This document shows positions 1 through 7,835 of a stretch of DNA of 64,000 bases, piece after piece. The stretch comes from a bacterium (GTDB lineage Bacteria > Electryoneota > RPQS01). Where the stretch lies: contig JADJEH010000001.1 of NCBI GenBank assembly GCA_016702305.1, positions 930,001 through 994,000 on the forward strand, read 5' to 3'. The notes under the pieces are model-generated. The model had not been told where the DNA came from. It did not search any database and saw only the letters and a list, made by a program, of their open reading frames with translations. Position 1 is the stretch's first letter, and each line of letters opens with the position of its first letter. The translations under genes were made by a program, and so were the position numbers.

Positions 1-234
1 GCGCCGCGCGCGAATCGCGTCCACACACGCAAACACCGGTTGCGCCTGCAAAATCATCCCGGCCCCGCCGCCGTACGGAAGGTCATCAATCTTGCCGTGA
101 CGATCCGTTGTGTAATGCCGCAGATCGTGCGCCCAGATCTCAACGATGCGATCATCCAAAGCGCGTGCAATGATGGACTCATTCAGCGGGCCGCTTAGAA
201 GATCAGGAAATCCAGTGAGAATATCAATGATCAC
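1..234 (-). CDS. trmD: tRNA (guanine-N1)-methyltransferase TrmD, N-terminal part, cut by window edge
   Basis: The first 78 codons are present and the rest lies beyond base 1. TrmD methylates G37 of tRNAs reading CNN and some other codons, preventing +1 slippage. The translation begins VIIDILTGFPDLL and contains the S-adenosylmethionine-knot family signature HDLRHYTTDRHGKIDD followed by PYGGGAGMILQAQP, matching the conserved DRHxxxDDxPYGGGxGM region. The start is GTG at 234-232: the in-frame codon three triplets upstream is TAG, so no earlier start exists. It overlaps the rimM stop by 11 bases, as expected for the conserved rpsP-rimM-trmD operon. Identification is firm although the C-terminal half is missing. 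Confidence 0.95.
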   Translation of the reverse strand, partial: MIIDILTGFPDLLSGPLNESIIARALDDRIVEIWAHDLRHYTTDRHGKIDDLPYGGGAGMILQAQPVFACVDAIRARR

Positions 235-754
235 GCTCGCCTACTTCGGGAGGCAGCTCCTCGGCACCCAATAATTCCTTGGACCGCTTGATCTCTACCA
301 CGCGCGCAGCCATGTCGGTCCGGCCTACCCACTCACCGACAAATGGCACAAGCATCTCGGCGGATCCGACACGCACGACCAATATGTCCTGACTCGCGCG
401 AATCACCTGCTCAACCACACCAATCTCTTGACCCGCTTCGTTGACGGCGGTACAACCGACCAGATCGCTGACGTAGAACCAATCATCAGGCAGCTTCCAA
501 CGGTCGCTCATCGGCACTTCCATCGTCGCGCCGCGCCAGCGATCCGCTTCGTCGCGGGTCTTGATCGCGTCTACCGTGACGAGCATGATTGTGCCGGCTG
601 GTTTGAGGCGCTTCAGCTTGACGTGAATCTCCTCGCCATTCGCTTGCGCCAGCACGCATGTGTGCACGGCCGCGAATCGTTCCGGAAACTCCGTCAGCGG
701 CTCAATTTTTAGCGTCCCTTGCAACCCATGCGAAGCGACAACCCGGCCGATCAC
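224..754 (-). CDS. rimM: 16S rRNA processing protein RimM
   Basis: RimM binds S19 and helps mature the 30S head. The product opens with the family signature VVIGRVVASHGLQGTLKIEP and shows the central region LVTVDAIKTRDEAD, then the PRC-barrel half (WFYVSDLVGCTAVN, GVVEQV, LVPFV). I place the start at GTG 754, which has GGAAGAG six bases upstream and gives 176 residues, close to the usual length; an ATG at 835 would add an unconserved 27-residue leader and overlap khpA by 56 bases. It lies between khpA and trmD in the classical S16-RimM-TrmD order. Confidence 0.93.
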   Translation of the reverse strand: MIGRVVASHGLQGTLKIEPLTEFPERFAAVHTCVLAQANGEEIHVKLKRLKPAGTIMLVTVDAIKTRDEADRWRGATMEVPMSDRWKLPDDWFYVSDLVGCTAVNEAGQEIGVVEQVIRASQDILVVRVGSAEMLVPFVGEWVGRTDMAARVVEIKRSKELLGAEELPPEVGERDH

Positions 755-779
755 AACACGCTCTTCCGAGCGCGATGAA

Positions 780-1082
780 TCAGGAGTGCTCGCCGCCACT
801 CGCCATAGTTTCTGAGTGCGGTGGAAGAGCGCCACGCGGCGGCAACGCGGGATCTACAATCTCGAATCCGGCCCGAATGCCACGACGCGCGGCGGCTGCA
901 AACACCAGAGTTCTCAACGAACGCGCCGTCCGGCCTTCTTTACCGATGACTTGACCTAAATCACCCTGCCCAACGTAGAGCTTGTACAATACCCGTCCGT
1001 TCTCTTCCTGCACGGTCTCAATCCGCACGGCATTCGGTTGCTCGACCAGATGTTTGACGACAAAGCTGATGAAGTCTTCCAT
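780..1082 (-). CDS. khpA: KH-domain RNA-binding protein KhpA (YlqC family)
   Basis: Small single-KH RNA-binding protein, 100 residues. The KH core is LYVGQGDLGQVIGKEG followed by RTARSLRTLVFAAAARRG, with the GKEG loop that contacts RNA. The N-terminal MEDFISFVVKHLVEQP is the usual opening of this family, which sits between rpsP and rimM in many bacteria. In Gram-positives KhpA partners KhpB and affects cell-division transcripts; the role here is inferred. The C-terminal 20 or so residues (from PALPPRG) extend beyond the common length of about 76 and look disordered. Confidence 0.92.
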   Translation of the reverse strand: MEDFISFVVKHLVEQPNAVRIETVQEENGRVLYKLYVGQGDLGQVIGKEGRTARSLRTLVFAAAARRGIRAGFEIVDPALPPRGALPPHSETMASGGEHS

Positions 1083-1138
1083 CGCTTACTCTCTCGTCTA
1101 TTTGAGGGGATGTCAAATCTCGACATCGCCAGCGACGA

Positions 1139-1681
1139 TTACTCGCCGGCAGGTGCTTCAGGCGCTGCTTCCGCAGCGGCGGCGGCGGTCGCCGCTGCCT
1201 CTGCCTCGGCCGCTGCACGGGCGGCTTCCGCGGCTTTGGCGGCTTCCGCAGCCTTCGCGGCGACTTCTGCTGCCTTCGCGGCCTCGGCGGCGCGCGCGGC
1301 CTCTAAGACCTTGGCTTGCTTCCGGTCAGCGGCTGTGGCCAACTTCGTCTGCGCACGCGTCAACGCCGCGTGCTTGACACGCGCACCTTCGGTCGCAGCT
1401 TGTTCAGCCGTGGCGCCGCGCTTCAGCAAATCAAACTGAATCAATATACCTTCTCGCGACAAAAGGCTGCGAACGGTGTCGCTTGGCTGAGCGCCCTTGC
1501 CCAACCACTCCAGCGCCTTCGCCGAGGATACAGTCAGCTTCTCCGGCTGCTGCGACGGATAGTACACGCCGAGCTGATCCAGATACGCGCCGTCGCGCCG
1601 CTTGCGGCTGTCCATCACGACGATGCGGAAGCACGGGATTTTCTTGCGGCCCGCGCGTGACAAGCGAATTCGTACTGCCAA
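1139..1681 (-). CDS. rpsP: 30S ribosomal protein S16 with long Ala/Glu/Lys tail
   Basis: The first 85 or so residues are a normal S16: MAVRIRLSRAGRKKIPCFRI, then VVMDSRKRRDGAYLDQLGVY and the FDLLKRGA region. The remaining 95 residues are low-complexity repeats of the type AEAAKAAE with many alanines, making the protein 180 residues, about twice the usual length. The tail is predicted helical and highly charged. The start codon is TTG at 1681-1679, fixed by the conserved N-terminus directly after it; the nearest purine-rich stretch (AGGA) is about ten bases upstream. It follows ffh by 40 bases and precedes khpA. Confidence 0.96.
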   Translation of the reverse strand: MAVRIRLSRAGRKKIPCFRIVVMDSRKRRDGAYLDQLGVYYPSQQPEKLTVSSAKALEWLGKGAQPSDTVRSLLSREGILIQFDLLKRGATAEQAATEGARVKHAALTRAQTKLATAADRKQAKVLEAARAAEAAKAAEVAAKAAEAAKAAEAARAAAEAEAAATAAAAAEAAPEAPAGE

Positions 1682-1721
1682 GGTTGTTCGTTCCTATGCT
1701 AAGTTTTCTTTGAAATCTTGA

Positions 1722-3041
1722 TTAGCGACCGAAGACGCGCTTAATTTGCCCCGGCCCGGCCTTGCGCAACTGCTTCATCATCGTGACCATCTGATCATAC
1801 TGCTGAATCATGCGGTTGACCTCTTGCACTGTCTGACCTGCGCCTGCCGCAATCCGCCGCCGCCGACTGGCGTTTAGTACCTGCGGACGGTCCCGTTCAT
1901 AGGGAGTCATCGAGAGAATCAGCGCTTCCATGCGCTTCAATACACGCTCGTCTACCTGAACATTCTTCATGCGCTGGCCCATGCCCGGGATCATACCGAG
2001 CAGCTCGGTCATTGAGCCCATTTTCTTCAACTGCCGAAGCTGCTCGAGAAAATCAGCCAGCGTGAACTCGGCTTTGCGTAGCTTGGCTTCAAGCTCCGCC
2101 GCTTTGTCGTCGTCAAACGCGGCTTGGGCTCGTTCCACTAACGTAACGATGTCACCGCGCCCCAGAATTCGTCCGGCAATGCGATCAGGATGGAATGGCT
2201 CAAGCTGATCAAGCTTTTCACCAACCGACAAGAACTTGATCGGAGCGTTGGTGATCGCGCGAATCGAAAGTGCTGCACCACCGCGCGTGTCGCCGTCCAT
2301 CTTGGTCAGCACCGCACCGGTGAATTGCAAGCGATCATGGAATGCCTTCGCCGAATTTACCGCATCCTGTCCCGTCATGCCGTCGGCGACGAAGAGAATC
2401 TCGGCGGGCTCGGTGGCCTTCTGCACACGTTCGAGCTCGGCCATCAAATCGTCATCCATATGCAGACGGCCCGCCGTGTCGAGAATCACGGGATCCAGGC
2501 TTATTTTGCGCGCCTGCCGCAAACCGGCATCACACACCGCTACGGGATCTTTGCTCTCGCCGCGAAATACGTTCACGCCAATAGATTCAGCCAGCACCTG
2601 CAACTGATCCTGCGCAGCAGGACGCTGCAAGTCGGCGGCGATCAACAGCGGTCGGCGGCCTTTCGTCTTGAAGTGGCGCGCCAGTTTAGCACAGAACGTC
2701 GTCTTACCCGAGCCCTGCAAGCCCACAACCATGATGACAGTCGGCGGCTTCTTGGCCGTGTTGACGCGCGCTTCCTTCTCCCCAAGCAGCGCGACCAATT
2801 CATCGTGAACGATCTTGACAAAAAGCTGTGTCGGCTGCAACGACTTCAAGACTTCTTGACCAAGCGCTTTTTCTTCAACTCGCGCCAAGAAGTCGCGCGA
2901 AACCTGCAAATTGACGTCGGCCTCAAGCAAGGCTCGCCGAACGTCTGCCAAACCTTCGCGAATGTTCGATTCGGAGATCTTGCCAACGCCCCGCAGATTG
3001 CGAAATACGCGGTCTAATTTTGTTGTTAAATCGTCAAACAC
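1722..3041 (-). CDS. ffh: signal recognition particle GTPase Ffh
   Basis: SRP54 homologue of 439 residues that binds 4.5S RNA and signal sequences and targets nascent membrane proteins to FtsY. The N domain occupies about residues 1-85. The G domain carries GLQGSGKTT (107-115), DTAGRLHMD (from 188), TKMDGD (246-251) and the GDTRGGAALS segment. The methionine-rich M domain (from about 300) includes GMIPGMGQRM and the RNA-binding SRRRRIAAGAG helix. The start is GTG at 3041. It lies between rfaE2 (8-base gap) and rpsP in a translation-linked run of genes. Confidence 0.98.
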   Translation of the reverse strand: MFDDLTTKLDRVFRNLRGVGKISESNIREGLADVRRALLEADVNLQVSRDFLARVEEKALGQEVLKSLQPTQLFVKIVHDELVALLGEKEARVNTAKKPPTVIMVVGLQGSGKTTFCAKLARHFKTKGRRPLLIAADLQRPAAQDQLQVLAESIGVNVFRGESKDPVAVCDAGLRQARKISLDPVILDTAGRLHMDDDLMAELERVQKATEPAEILFVADGMTGQDAVNSAKAFHDRLQFTGAVLTKMDGDTRGGAALSIRAITNAPIKFLSVGEKLDQLEPFHPDRIAGRILGRGDIVTLVERAQAAFDDDKAAELEAKLRKAEFTLADFLEQLRQLKKMGSMTELLGMIPGMGQRMKNVQVDERVLKRMEALILSMTPYERDRPQVLNASRRRRIAAGAGQTVQEVNRMIQQYDQMVTMMKQLRKAGPGQIKRVFGR

Positions 3042-3049
3042 GGTCTAAC

Positions 3050-3538
3050 TTATTTACCCGCGCGTTGCAACATTGAAGTCGTTGAATATCCATCACGAAA
3101 CGGAATCGTCAGCACCCGCCCGCCGCTCGCCTGAACAAAATCGGCGCCGGCGATCTGGGAAATCTGGTAGTCACCACCCTTGACCAGTGTGGTCGGACCG
3201 ATTTCCCGGATAAGATCAGCGGGAGTATCTTCGTCAAACAGCACCACCATGTCCACGGACTTCAAGCCCAGCAGTACGGCGGCGCGATCAAATTCAGAAT
3301 TAACCGGACGTCCTTCGCCTTTGAGACGCCGCGTTGAAGCATCGCTGTTCAGGCCTACGATCAACACGTTGCCGAGGGCGCGCGCTTCCGCAAGGTACTC
3401 CACGTGGCCACGATGTATAACGTCAAACACGCCGTTTGTGAAAACGGCCTGGCCGCCACGCAAACGTTCCAAATGGCAACGGGCCGCCGCTTCATGGCGG
3501 CCGACCAGCCCCTTCAATCCGTGCTCAGCTTGCGTCAT
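3050..3538 (-). CDS. rfaE2: D-glycero-beta-D-manno-heptose-1-phosphate adenylyltransferase (HldC / RfaE2 domain)
   Basis: Nucleotidyltransferase that transfers AMP to heptose 1-phosphate for ADP-heptose and LPS core synthesis. Motifs are FTNGVFDVIHRGHVEYL (the HxGH nucleotidyl-transfer motif), VGLNSDASTRRLKGEGRP and the ADLIREIGPTTLVKGGDY segment. It corresponds to the C-terminal half of the fused HldE of enterobacteria. Here the halves are separate genes on either side of a tRNA-Val. I take ATG at 3538; the in-frame ATG at 3550 lies inside the tRNA gene and is unlikely. It ends 8 bases before ffh. Confidence 0.95.
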   Translation of the reverse strand: MTQAEHGLKGLVGRHEAAARCHLERLRGGQAVFTNGVFDVIHRGHVEYLAEARALGNVLIVGLNSDASTRRLKGEGRPVNSEFDRAAVLLGLKSVDMVVLFDEDTPADLIREIGPTTLVKGGDYQISQIAGADFVQASGGRVLTIPFRDGYSTTSMLQRAGK

Positions 3539-3540
3539 AG

Positions 3541-3614
3541 TGGGCGACATAGGATTTGAACCTATGACCTCTGGTATGTGAGACCAGCGCTCTAACCAAC
3601 TGAGCTAGTCGCCC
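3541..3614 (-). tRNA. tRNA-Val (anticodon CAC)
   Basis: Read on the minus strand, the acceptor stem GGGCGAC pairs with GTCGCCC. The D arm is GCTC-AGTTGGTTA-GAGC, the anticodon stem CTGGT/ACCAG encloses CTCACAT (anticodon CAC, codon GTG), and the T arm is ATAGG-TTCAAAT-CCTAT. The discriminator base is A and CCA is not encoded. The gene starts ten bases inside the 3' end of rfaE1: bases 8-10 of the tRNA (TAG) are the rfaE1 stop codon. Two bases separate its 3' end from the rfaE2 start, so the tRNA must be excised from a polycistronic transcript or have its own internal promoter. Confidence 0.97.
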
Positions 3615-4603
3615 GAAACTTGTGTAAATCGCTCAAACGCGGCCGACAGCCGCTCGCTGTCAATCGGCACGACGCCGACTTGCTCGCACACGATGCCCGC
3701 CGCCAGATTGGCAAGAGTCGCGGACTCAATCACATTGGCGCCCCCCAACTCGCAGGCCACAAACGTGGATATCACCGTGTCGCCTGCGCCTGAAACATCC
3801 GCTACGTCGCGCGCTTGCGTGGGAATCGTCGTGCGCTGGCCGTCAGCGCAAATTGTCATCCCCTTCTCGCCTCGCGTCAGCATCAGGACATCCGGTGCAA
3901 GAACGTCGAGCAGCCGAGATATTGCGGCATCTAATGAGCCGTCGTCACTGATTTGCAGACTCAGTGCCCGCTCCGCTTCACGCAAATTGGGTTTGAAAAG
4001 GTGCGCTCCGCGATAAAGGGCAAAATTGTCAAACTTCGGATCCACCGCGACCGGCAAACCGCGCGCTTCACACTTCTCCATGACGCGGGTGATTACATCC
4101 GCGGTCAACACACCTTTGTTGTAGTCTTGCATGATCACCGCATCAAGCGTCGGCAACGCCGCGTCCAGCGCCGCCATGAGCGCAGTAGTCTCACGCCCAT
4201 CGAGCGCCTTCACCGTCTCCCGGTCGACGCGTACTACATGCTGATCATGCGCAATCACGCGAATCTTCTCGGTGGTCCGGCGGTCTGACAATTCGAGCAG
4301 ACCCGAACAATCGCATGAGCAGGCATTCAAGTGCGATATAAGCAGCGCTTGAGCGCTATCGGTTCCGCACACGCCAAAGACAACGGGCTTAATACCTAAA
4401 GAACCGAGATTAGCGGCGACATTACCCGCGCCGCCCAGACTGCTGCGCTCGTCCTCAATCTCCACGACGGGCACAGGAGCTTCCGGGCTGATCCGTTTAA
4501 CCGCGCCAATGATGTGGCGATCCAGCATAAAATCGCCCACCACCGCCACACGTTTCCCGCGTGCGCGGCCTAAAATGTCACGAAGTCGCGTCGCACCACC
4601 CAT
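3605..4603 (-). CDS. rfaE1: D-glycero-beta-D-manno-heptose-7-phosphate kinase (HldA / RfaE1 domain)
   Basis: PfkB-family kinase of 332 residues forming heptose 1,7-bisphosphate in ADP-heptose synthesis for LPS. Diagnostic pieces are VVGDFMLDRHIIGAVKRISPEAPVPVVE, given here as VGDFMLDRHI and RISPEAPVPVVE, the GGAGNVAANLGSLG motif, DPKFDNFALYRGAHLFKPN, and the C-terminal anion hole and base in DVSGAGDTVIS. Its stop codon TAG is inside the adjacent tRNA-Val. The ATG at 4603 has no clear Shine-Dalgarno and lies four bases after a perfect 9-bp hairpin that begins in frr, suggesting coupled or structure-controlled translation. Confidence 0.95.
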   Translation of the reverse strand: MGGATRLRDILGRARGKRVAVVGDFMLDRHIIGAVKRISPEAPVPVVEIEDERSSLGGAGNVAANLGSLGIKPVVFGVCGTDSAQALLISHLNACSCDCSGLLELSDRRTTEKIRVIAHDQHVVRVDRETVKALDGRETTALMAALDAALPTLDAVIMQDYNKGVLTADVITRVMEKCEARGLPVAVDPKFDNFALYRGAHLFKPNLREAERALSLQISDDGSLDAAISRLLDVLAPDVLMLTRGEKGMTICADGQRTTIPTQARDVADVSGAGDTVISTFVACELGGANVIESATLANLAAGIVCEQVGVVPIDSERLSAAFERFTQVSGD

Positions 4604-4607
4604 AAGC

Positions 4608-4628
4608 GATCTGAGCTTCGCTCAGATC
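4608..4628 (-). repeat. perfect 9-bp stem-loop between frr and rfaE1
   Basis: On the minus strand GATCTGAGC-GAA-GCTCAGATC forms a perfect 9-bp stem with a GAA triloop. It covers the frr stop codon and ends four bases before the rfaE1 ATG. No T tract follows, so it is not a standard intrinsic terminator. It may be a processing or stability element, or may hold the rfaE1 start region in structure. Confidence 0.75.
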
Positions 4629-5179
4629 TCCATCACTTCCTTTTCCTTCAGCTCAAGCAGATGATCCATCTCCTTGATATGCTTGTCGGTCAGCTTCTGG
4701 ATCTGATCCTGAGCGTCGCGCGACTGGTCTTCCGAAATCTGGTGCGTCTTCTCGACCTTCTTGATGTGCTCGTTGGCGTCGCGGCGCACATTGCGGATGG
4801 CGGTCTTGGCCTCTTCCGTGTACTTCTTGACGACCTTCACAAGCTCCTTGCGGCGCTCTTCGGTCAGCGGAGGCAGCGTCAGTCGAATCTGTTGACCGTC
4901 GTTGCCCGGATTCAATCCGAGATCCGACTTCTGAATCGCCTTCTCAATATCCTTCAGCGTCGTCTTGTCCCACGGCTGTATCAGAATCGTCCGCGCGTCG
5001 GGAGTACTGATATTCGCCATTTGCGAGAGCGGCATTTCCGCCCCATACGCCTCCACGCGAATGGGCTCGACTAAGCCGACCGATGCCTTGCCGGTACGAA
5101 TGTGCGTCAATTCCTGGCGCAACACCTCGACCGATCGTTTCATTCGCAGATCACAATCTGCGGTTATCTCCTTGATCAT
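4622..5179 (-). CDS. frr: ribosome recycling factor
   Basis: RRF splits post-termination 70S ribosomes with EF-G. The 185-residue product has the normal length. Features are the N-terminal [21 protein letters not shown] (helical domain I; RTGKAS is the conserved RTGRA site), the domain II stretch [19 protein letters not shown] and [20 protein letters not shown], and the C-terminal helix with [11 protein letters not shown]. The start ATG overlaps the pyrH stop by four bases (ATGA), the standard pyrH-frr arrangement, implying translational coupling. Confidence 0.98.
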   Translation of the reverse strand: MIKEITADCDLRMKRSVEVLRQELTHIRTGKASVGLVEPIRVEAYGAEMPLSQMANISTPDARTILIQPWDKTTLKDIEKAIQKSDLGLNPGNDGQQIRLTLPPLTEERRKELVKVVKKYTEEAKTAIRNVRRDANEHIKKVEKTHQISEDQSRDAQDQIQKLTDKHIKEMDHLLELKEKEVMEI

Positions 5180-5898
5180 GCGGCGGCGGGATTCGCGATC
5201 ATCGTGCCGATCGGCTCACCTTGCAGAAGCCGAAGCAGATTCCCACGAATCTTGAAGTTAAAGACTTGAATCGGTATGCTGTTTTCCATGCAAAACGTCA
5301 CTGCCGTCGAATCAATCGCGCGCAGTTGCCGCTCCACAAATTCGAGATAGGTTATCCGATCATACTTGGTCGCCGTTGCATCCAAGACCGGGTCCGCGGT
5401 GTAAATACCGTCCACCTTCGTGCCTTTCAGCAGCACTTCGGCCCGCATCTCCTTGGCTCGCAAGGCCGCAGCCGTGTCCGTCGTAAAAAACGGATTGCCC
5501 GTGCCCGCTGCGAAGATCACAACGCGGCCCTTTTCCAAGTGCCGCATCGCGCGTCTACGGATAAACGGCTCGGCCACCGTTTGTAACGGAATCGCCGACT
5601 GTACGCGTACATTGACGCCGAGTTTCTCCAAAGCATCCTGAACCGCGAGGCTATTGATCACCGTGGCGAGCATGCCCATCTGATCGGCCGACACGCGATC
5701 CATGCCGGATGCCGCACCTTTCAACCCGCGAAAAATGTTCCCACCACCGATCACAATACCCATCTCAACGCCCAACCGCGTCGCTTCGGCCACTTCCGAA
5801 GCCATAGCATTCATCGTGGCGGGATCTATGCCGTAAGCACCTTCACCAGAAAGCGCTTCGCCCGACAGCTTTAGCAATACACGACGGTAACGCAGCAT
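5176..5898 (-). CDS. pyrH: UMP kinase
   Basis: Amino-acid-kinase-fold enzyme converting UMP and ATP to UDP, 240 residues. The N-terminal [17 protein letters not shown], the [40 protein letters not shown] region (seen here as GGGNIFRG and [14 protein letters not shown]), [16 protein letters not shown] and [13 protein letters not shown] are all diagnostic. It is the third gene of the conserved rpsB-tsf-pyrH-frr series, starts at ATG 5898 ten bases after tsf, and overlaps frr by four bases. Confidence 0.98.
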   Translation of the reverse strand: MLRYRRVLLKLSGEALSGEGAYGIDPATMNAMASEVAEATRLGVEMGIVIGGGNIFRGLKGAASGMDRVSADQMGMLATVINSLAVQDALEKLGVNVRVQSAIPLQTVAEPFIRRRAMRHLEKGRVVIFAAGTGNPFFTTDTAAALRAKEMRAEVLLKGTKVDGIYTADPVLDATATKYDRITYLEFVERQLRAIDSTAVTFCMENSIPIQVFNFKIRGNLLRLLQGEPIGTMIANPAAA

Positions 5899-5907
5899 CG
5901 TCGTCGC

Positions 5908-6783
5908 TTACGCTCCAACGCGGAAGCGCAAGTACGATTGCACCGCGATCGGTTTGCCGACGGCCTTCTCGGCCACTGCGACAACATCCTTCACGGTCTG
6001 CTTCGGTTCCTTAATGAACGGCTGTTCGAGCAGGACGATGCCGGCTAGCCACTTGTTCACGCGGCCTTCGGCGATCTTCGCGACCGCACCTTCCGGCTTG
6101 CCTTCAGCCCGGGCGCGGTCCTTTTCGATCTCAGTCTCAGCGCTAATCTTGTCGGCGGGAACTTCCTCACGCACCAGAAAATCCGGGGCCGCAGCGGCAA
6201 TCTGCATGGCCAAGTCACGCCCCAGCGTCGCTACTTCCGACTGCGAACCATCCACCCCGCCAAGCTTTACAAGCACGCCGAGTTTGTTGTCCGAGTGCAC
6301 GTACTGGCCAATGTACCCATCCGGCGTTTCGAGCTTGCCGACGCGCGCGATTTCCAACTTCTCGCCGATCTTGCCGATCAACGCAGTCACCTCATCACTC
6401 ACCGTCGAGCTGCGGAACTTCTGCGCACTAAATTCCTCTACAGTCTTGCCTGCGCCAGCCGACCAGCCCAGCATCAGCATGGCAAGGTCCTTGGCCAATT
6501 GCTGAAACTCCTCGTTACGAGCCACAAAATCGGTCTCGCTGCGCAGTTCGACCATCGCCGCGCTCTTGCCGTCAGCCGCCGCGACAATCGCCACAACGCC
6601 TTCTTCAGCCGAACGCTCGGCACGCTTCTCTGCGGCCGCTTGGCCCTTCTTGCGCAATATCTCAAGAGCCTTGTCGCGATCGCCATTCGCTTCCGACAAC
6701 GCTTTCTTACAATCCATCATGCCCGCCCCGGTTTCGCGGCGCAACATCGCCACGTCGGCGGCATTAATCAGTACATCTGACAC
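5908..6783 (-). CDS. tsf: elongation factor Ts
   Basis: Nucleotide-exchange factor for EF-Tu. The N-terminal UBA-like domain reads VAMLRRETGAGMMDCKKALSEANGD, followed by the core motif LRSETDFVARNEEF that contacts EF-Tu. The C-terminal part contains EVASLGRDLAMQIAA-type sequence and a dimerisation region. Length 291 is normal. The start appears to be GTG at 6783 (MSDVLINAADV), 37 bases after rpsB. It sits between rpsB and pyrH as in most bacteria. Confidence 0.98.
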   Translation of the reverse strand: MSDVLINAADVAMLRRETGAGMMDCKKALSEANGDRDKALEILRKKGQAAAEKRAERSAEEGVVAIVAAADGKSAAMVELRSETDFVARNEEFQQLAKDLAMLMLGWSAGAGKTVEEFSAQKFRSSTVSDEVTALIGKIGEKLEIARVGKLETPDGYIGQYVHSDNKLGVLVKLGGVDGSQSEVATLGRDLAMQIAAAAPDFLVREEVPADKISAETEIEKDRARAEGKPEGAVAKIAEGRVNKWLAGIVLLEQPFIKEPKQTVKDVVAVAEKAVGKPIAVQSYLRFRVGA

Positions 6784-6820
6784 GGTCTATCTCCAGTAAA
6801 TTATTTCGGAATATGTGCGC

Positions 6821-7708
6821 TTATTCGCCTTCGGCGGGAGTCGGCTTGGCCTCATCCTGCGGGCGACGCACACGACGACGACGAGCGCCTTGATCCCCGC
6901 CGCCGGGGCCGCCTTGCCCGCCACCACCGCGACGATCGCGTTCACGCTGACGAGCTTCGCCCGTCGCTTCCTGATCGCGCGCTTCCAATTCAGCCTGCGC
7001 TTGCCGCAGGTCCGCATTGGCGCGGTACTTGGCAATACCCTCGATCACCGATTCAGCCACAGCGCGAGTAATCAGCGCAATTGACTTGAAGGCGTCGTCG
7101 TTCGCCGGAATCGGGAAGTCCACCAGACTCGGATCCACGTTTGTATCGCAAATCGCGATAACGGGAATACCGAGACGGCGCGCTTCCGCCACGGCGATCT
7201 TCTCGCGAATGATATCTACCACAAAGATAGCGCCCGGCAAATGACGCATGTCGCGAATGCCGCCCAAAGTATGGATCAGCTTCGCGTGCTGGCGCGTCTT
7301 CGTCAGGCGCTCTTTCTTGGAAATCTTTTCGAAGGTGCCGTCGGTCATCTGACGTTCGAGAGTCTCGAGCGTCTTGATGCCTTGGCGGATCGTGGCGAAA
7401 TTGGTCAGCATGCCGCCCAGCCAACGCTCAACGACAAACGGCGTCTGAGCGCGCTTGCCTTCAGCCGTTATGGCCTCGCGGGCTTGCGTCTTGGTGCCGA
7501 TCAACAGAATCTGCTGGCCATTGCCGGATATTTCTGTGACCGCCGCGCAGGCGCGCTCCAGCAGAGTTTGCGTCTGGCGCAAATCCACCAAATGGATCCC
7601 ATTCTTCTGCATCAGAATGTAGGGAGCCATCTTGGGATGCCAACGACGCGTTAAATGCCCAAAATGGGCGCCAGACAGCAGCAGTTGCTGCAGCGTAACA
7701 CGAGACAT
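6821..7708 (-). CDS. rpsB: 30S ribosomal protein S2 with Arg/Gly-rich tail
   Basis: Residues 1 to about 235 are a normal S2: LLLSGAHFGHLTRRWHPKMA, GTKTQAREAI, RWLGGMLTNFATIRQ, the GIRDMRHLPGAIFVVD segment and GIPVIAICDTNVDPSLVDFPIPANDDA. The last 50 or so residues form an extra tail with RRGGGGQGGPGGGDQGARR and acidic ends, which most S2 proteins lack. Start is ATG 7708. A 127-base space separates it from rpsI and holds two possible RNA stems, where S2 leader regulation would be expected; that regulation is inferred only. Confidence 0.97.
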   Translation of the reverse strand: MSRVTLQQLLLSGAHFGHLTRRWHPKMAPYILMQKNGIHLVDLRQTQTLLERACAAVTEISGNGQQILLIGTKTQAREAITAEGKRAQTPFVVERWLGGMLTNFATIRQGIKTLETLERQMTDGTFEKISKKERLTKTRQHAKLIHTLGGIRDMRHLPGAIFVVDIIREKIAVAEARRLGIPVIAICDTNVDPSLVDFPIPANDDAFKSIALITRAVAESVIEGIAKYRANADLRQAQAELEARDQEATGEARQRERDRRGGGGQGGPGGGDQGARRRRVRRPQDEAKPTPAEGE

Positions 7709-7751
7709 GTGTGCTCACTTTCGGGGTTATAAGCGCAACCGGGTCCTCATG

Positions 7752-7788
7752 TTCTCTCGCAATCCCAAACAGGACACCCGCAAGAGAA
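7752..7788 (-). promoter_or_regulatory. candidate stem-loop in the rpsB leader
   Basis: On the minus strand TTCTCTTGC (7788-7780) pairs with GCGAGAGAA (7760-7752) as a 9-bp stem containing one G-U pair and a 19-base loop. It lies 44 bases upstream of the rpsB ATG. Ribosomal protein S2 represses its own leader in several bacteria; whether this stem is such a leader is an inference, as no known S2 leader motif is recognised. Confidence 0.35.
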
Positions 7789-7810
7789 TCAGAACCGGCG
7801 GACTGTGAAT

Positions 7811-7828
7811 GGCGGGCCGGAACCCGCC
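7811..7828 (-). repeat. GC-rich hairpin just after rpsI
   Basis: The stem GGCGGG / CCCGCC with loop TTCCGG follows the rpsI stop by about eight bases on the minus strand. No T tract follows, so full termination is unlikely; it may protect the rplM-rpsI message end or slow polymerase before rpsB. Confidence 0.5.
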
Positions 7829-7835
7829 GATAATT

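Noticed and set aside
1038..1439. Ala-rich plus-strand reading frame
   Set aside because: It is the complement of the S16 alanine tail; repeats on the real strand explain it.
3539..3550. Earlier ATG for rfaE2 at 3550
   Set aside because: It lies within the mature tRNA-Val sequence, and ATG 3538 preserves the conserved protein.
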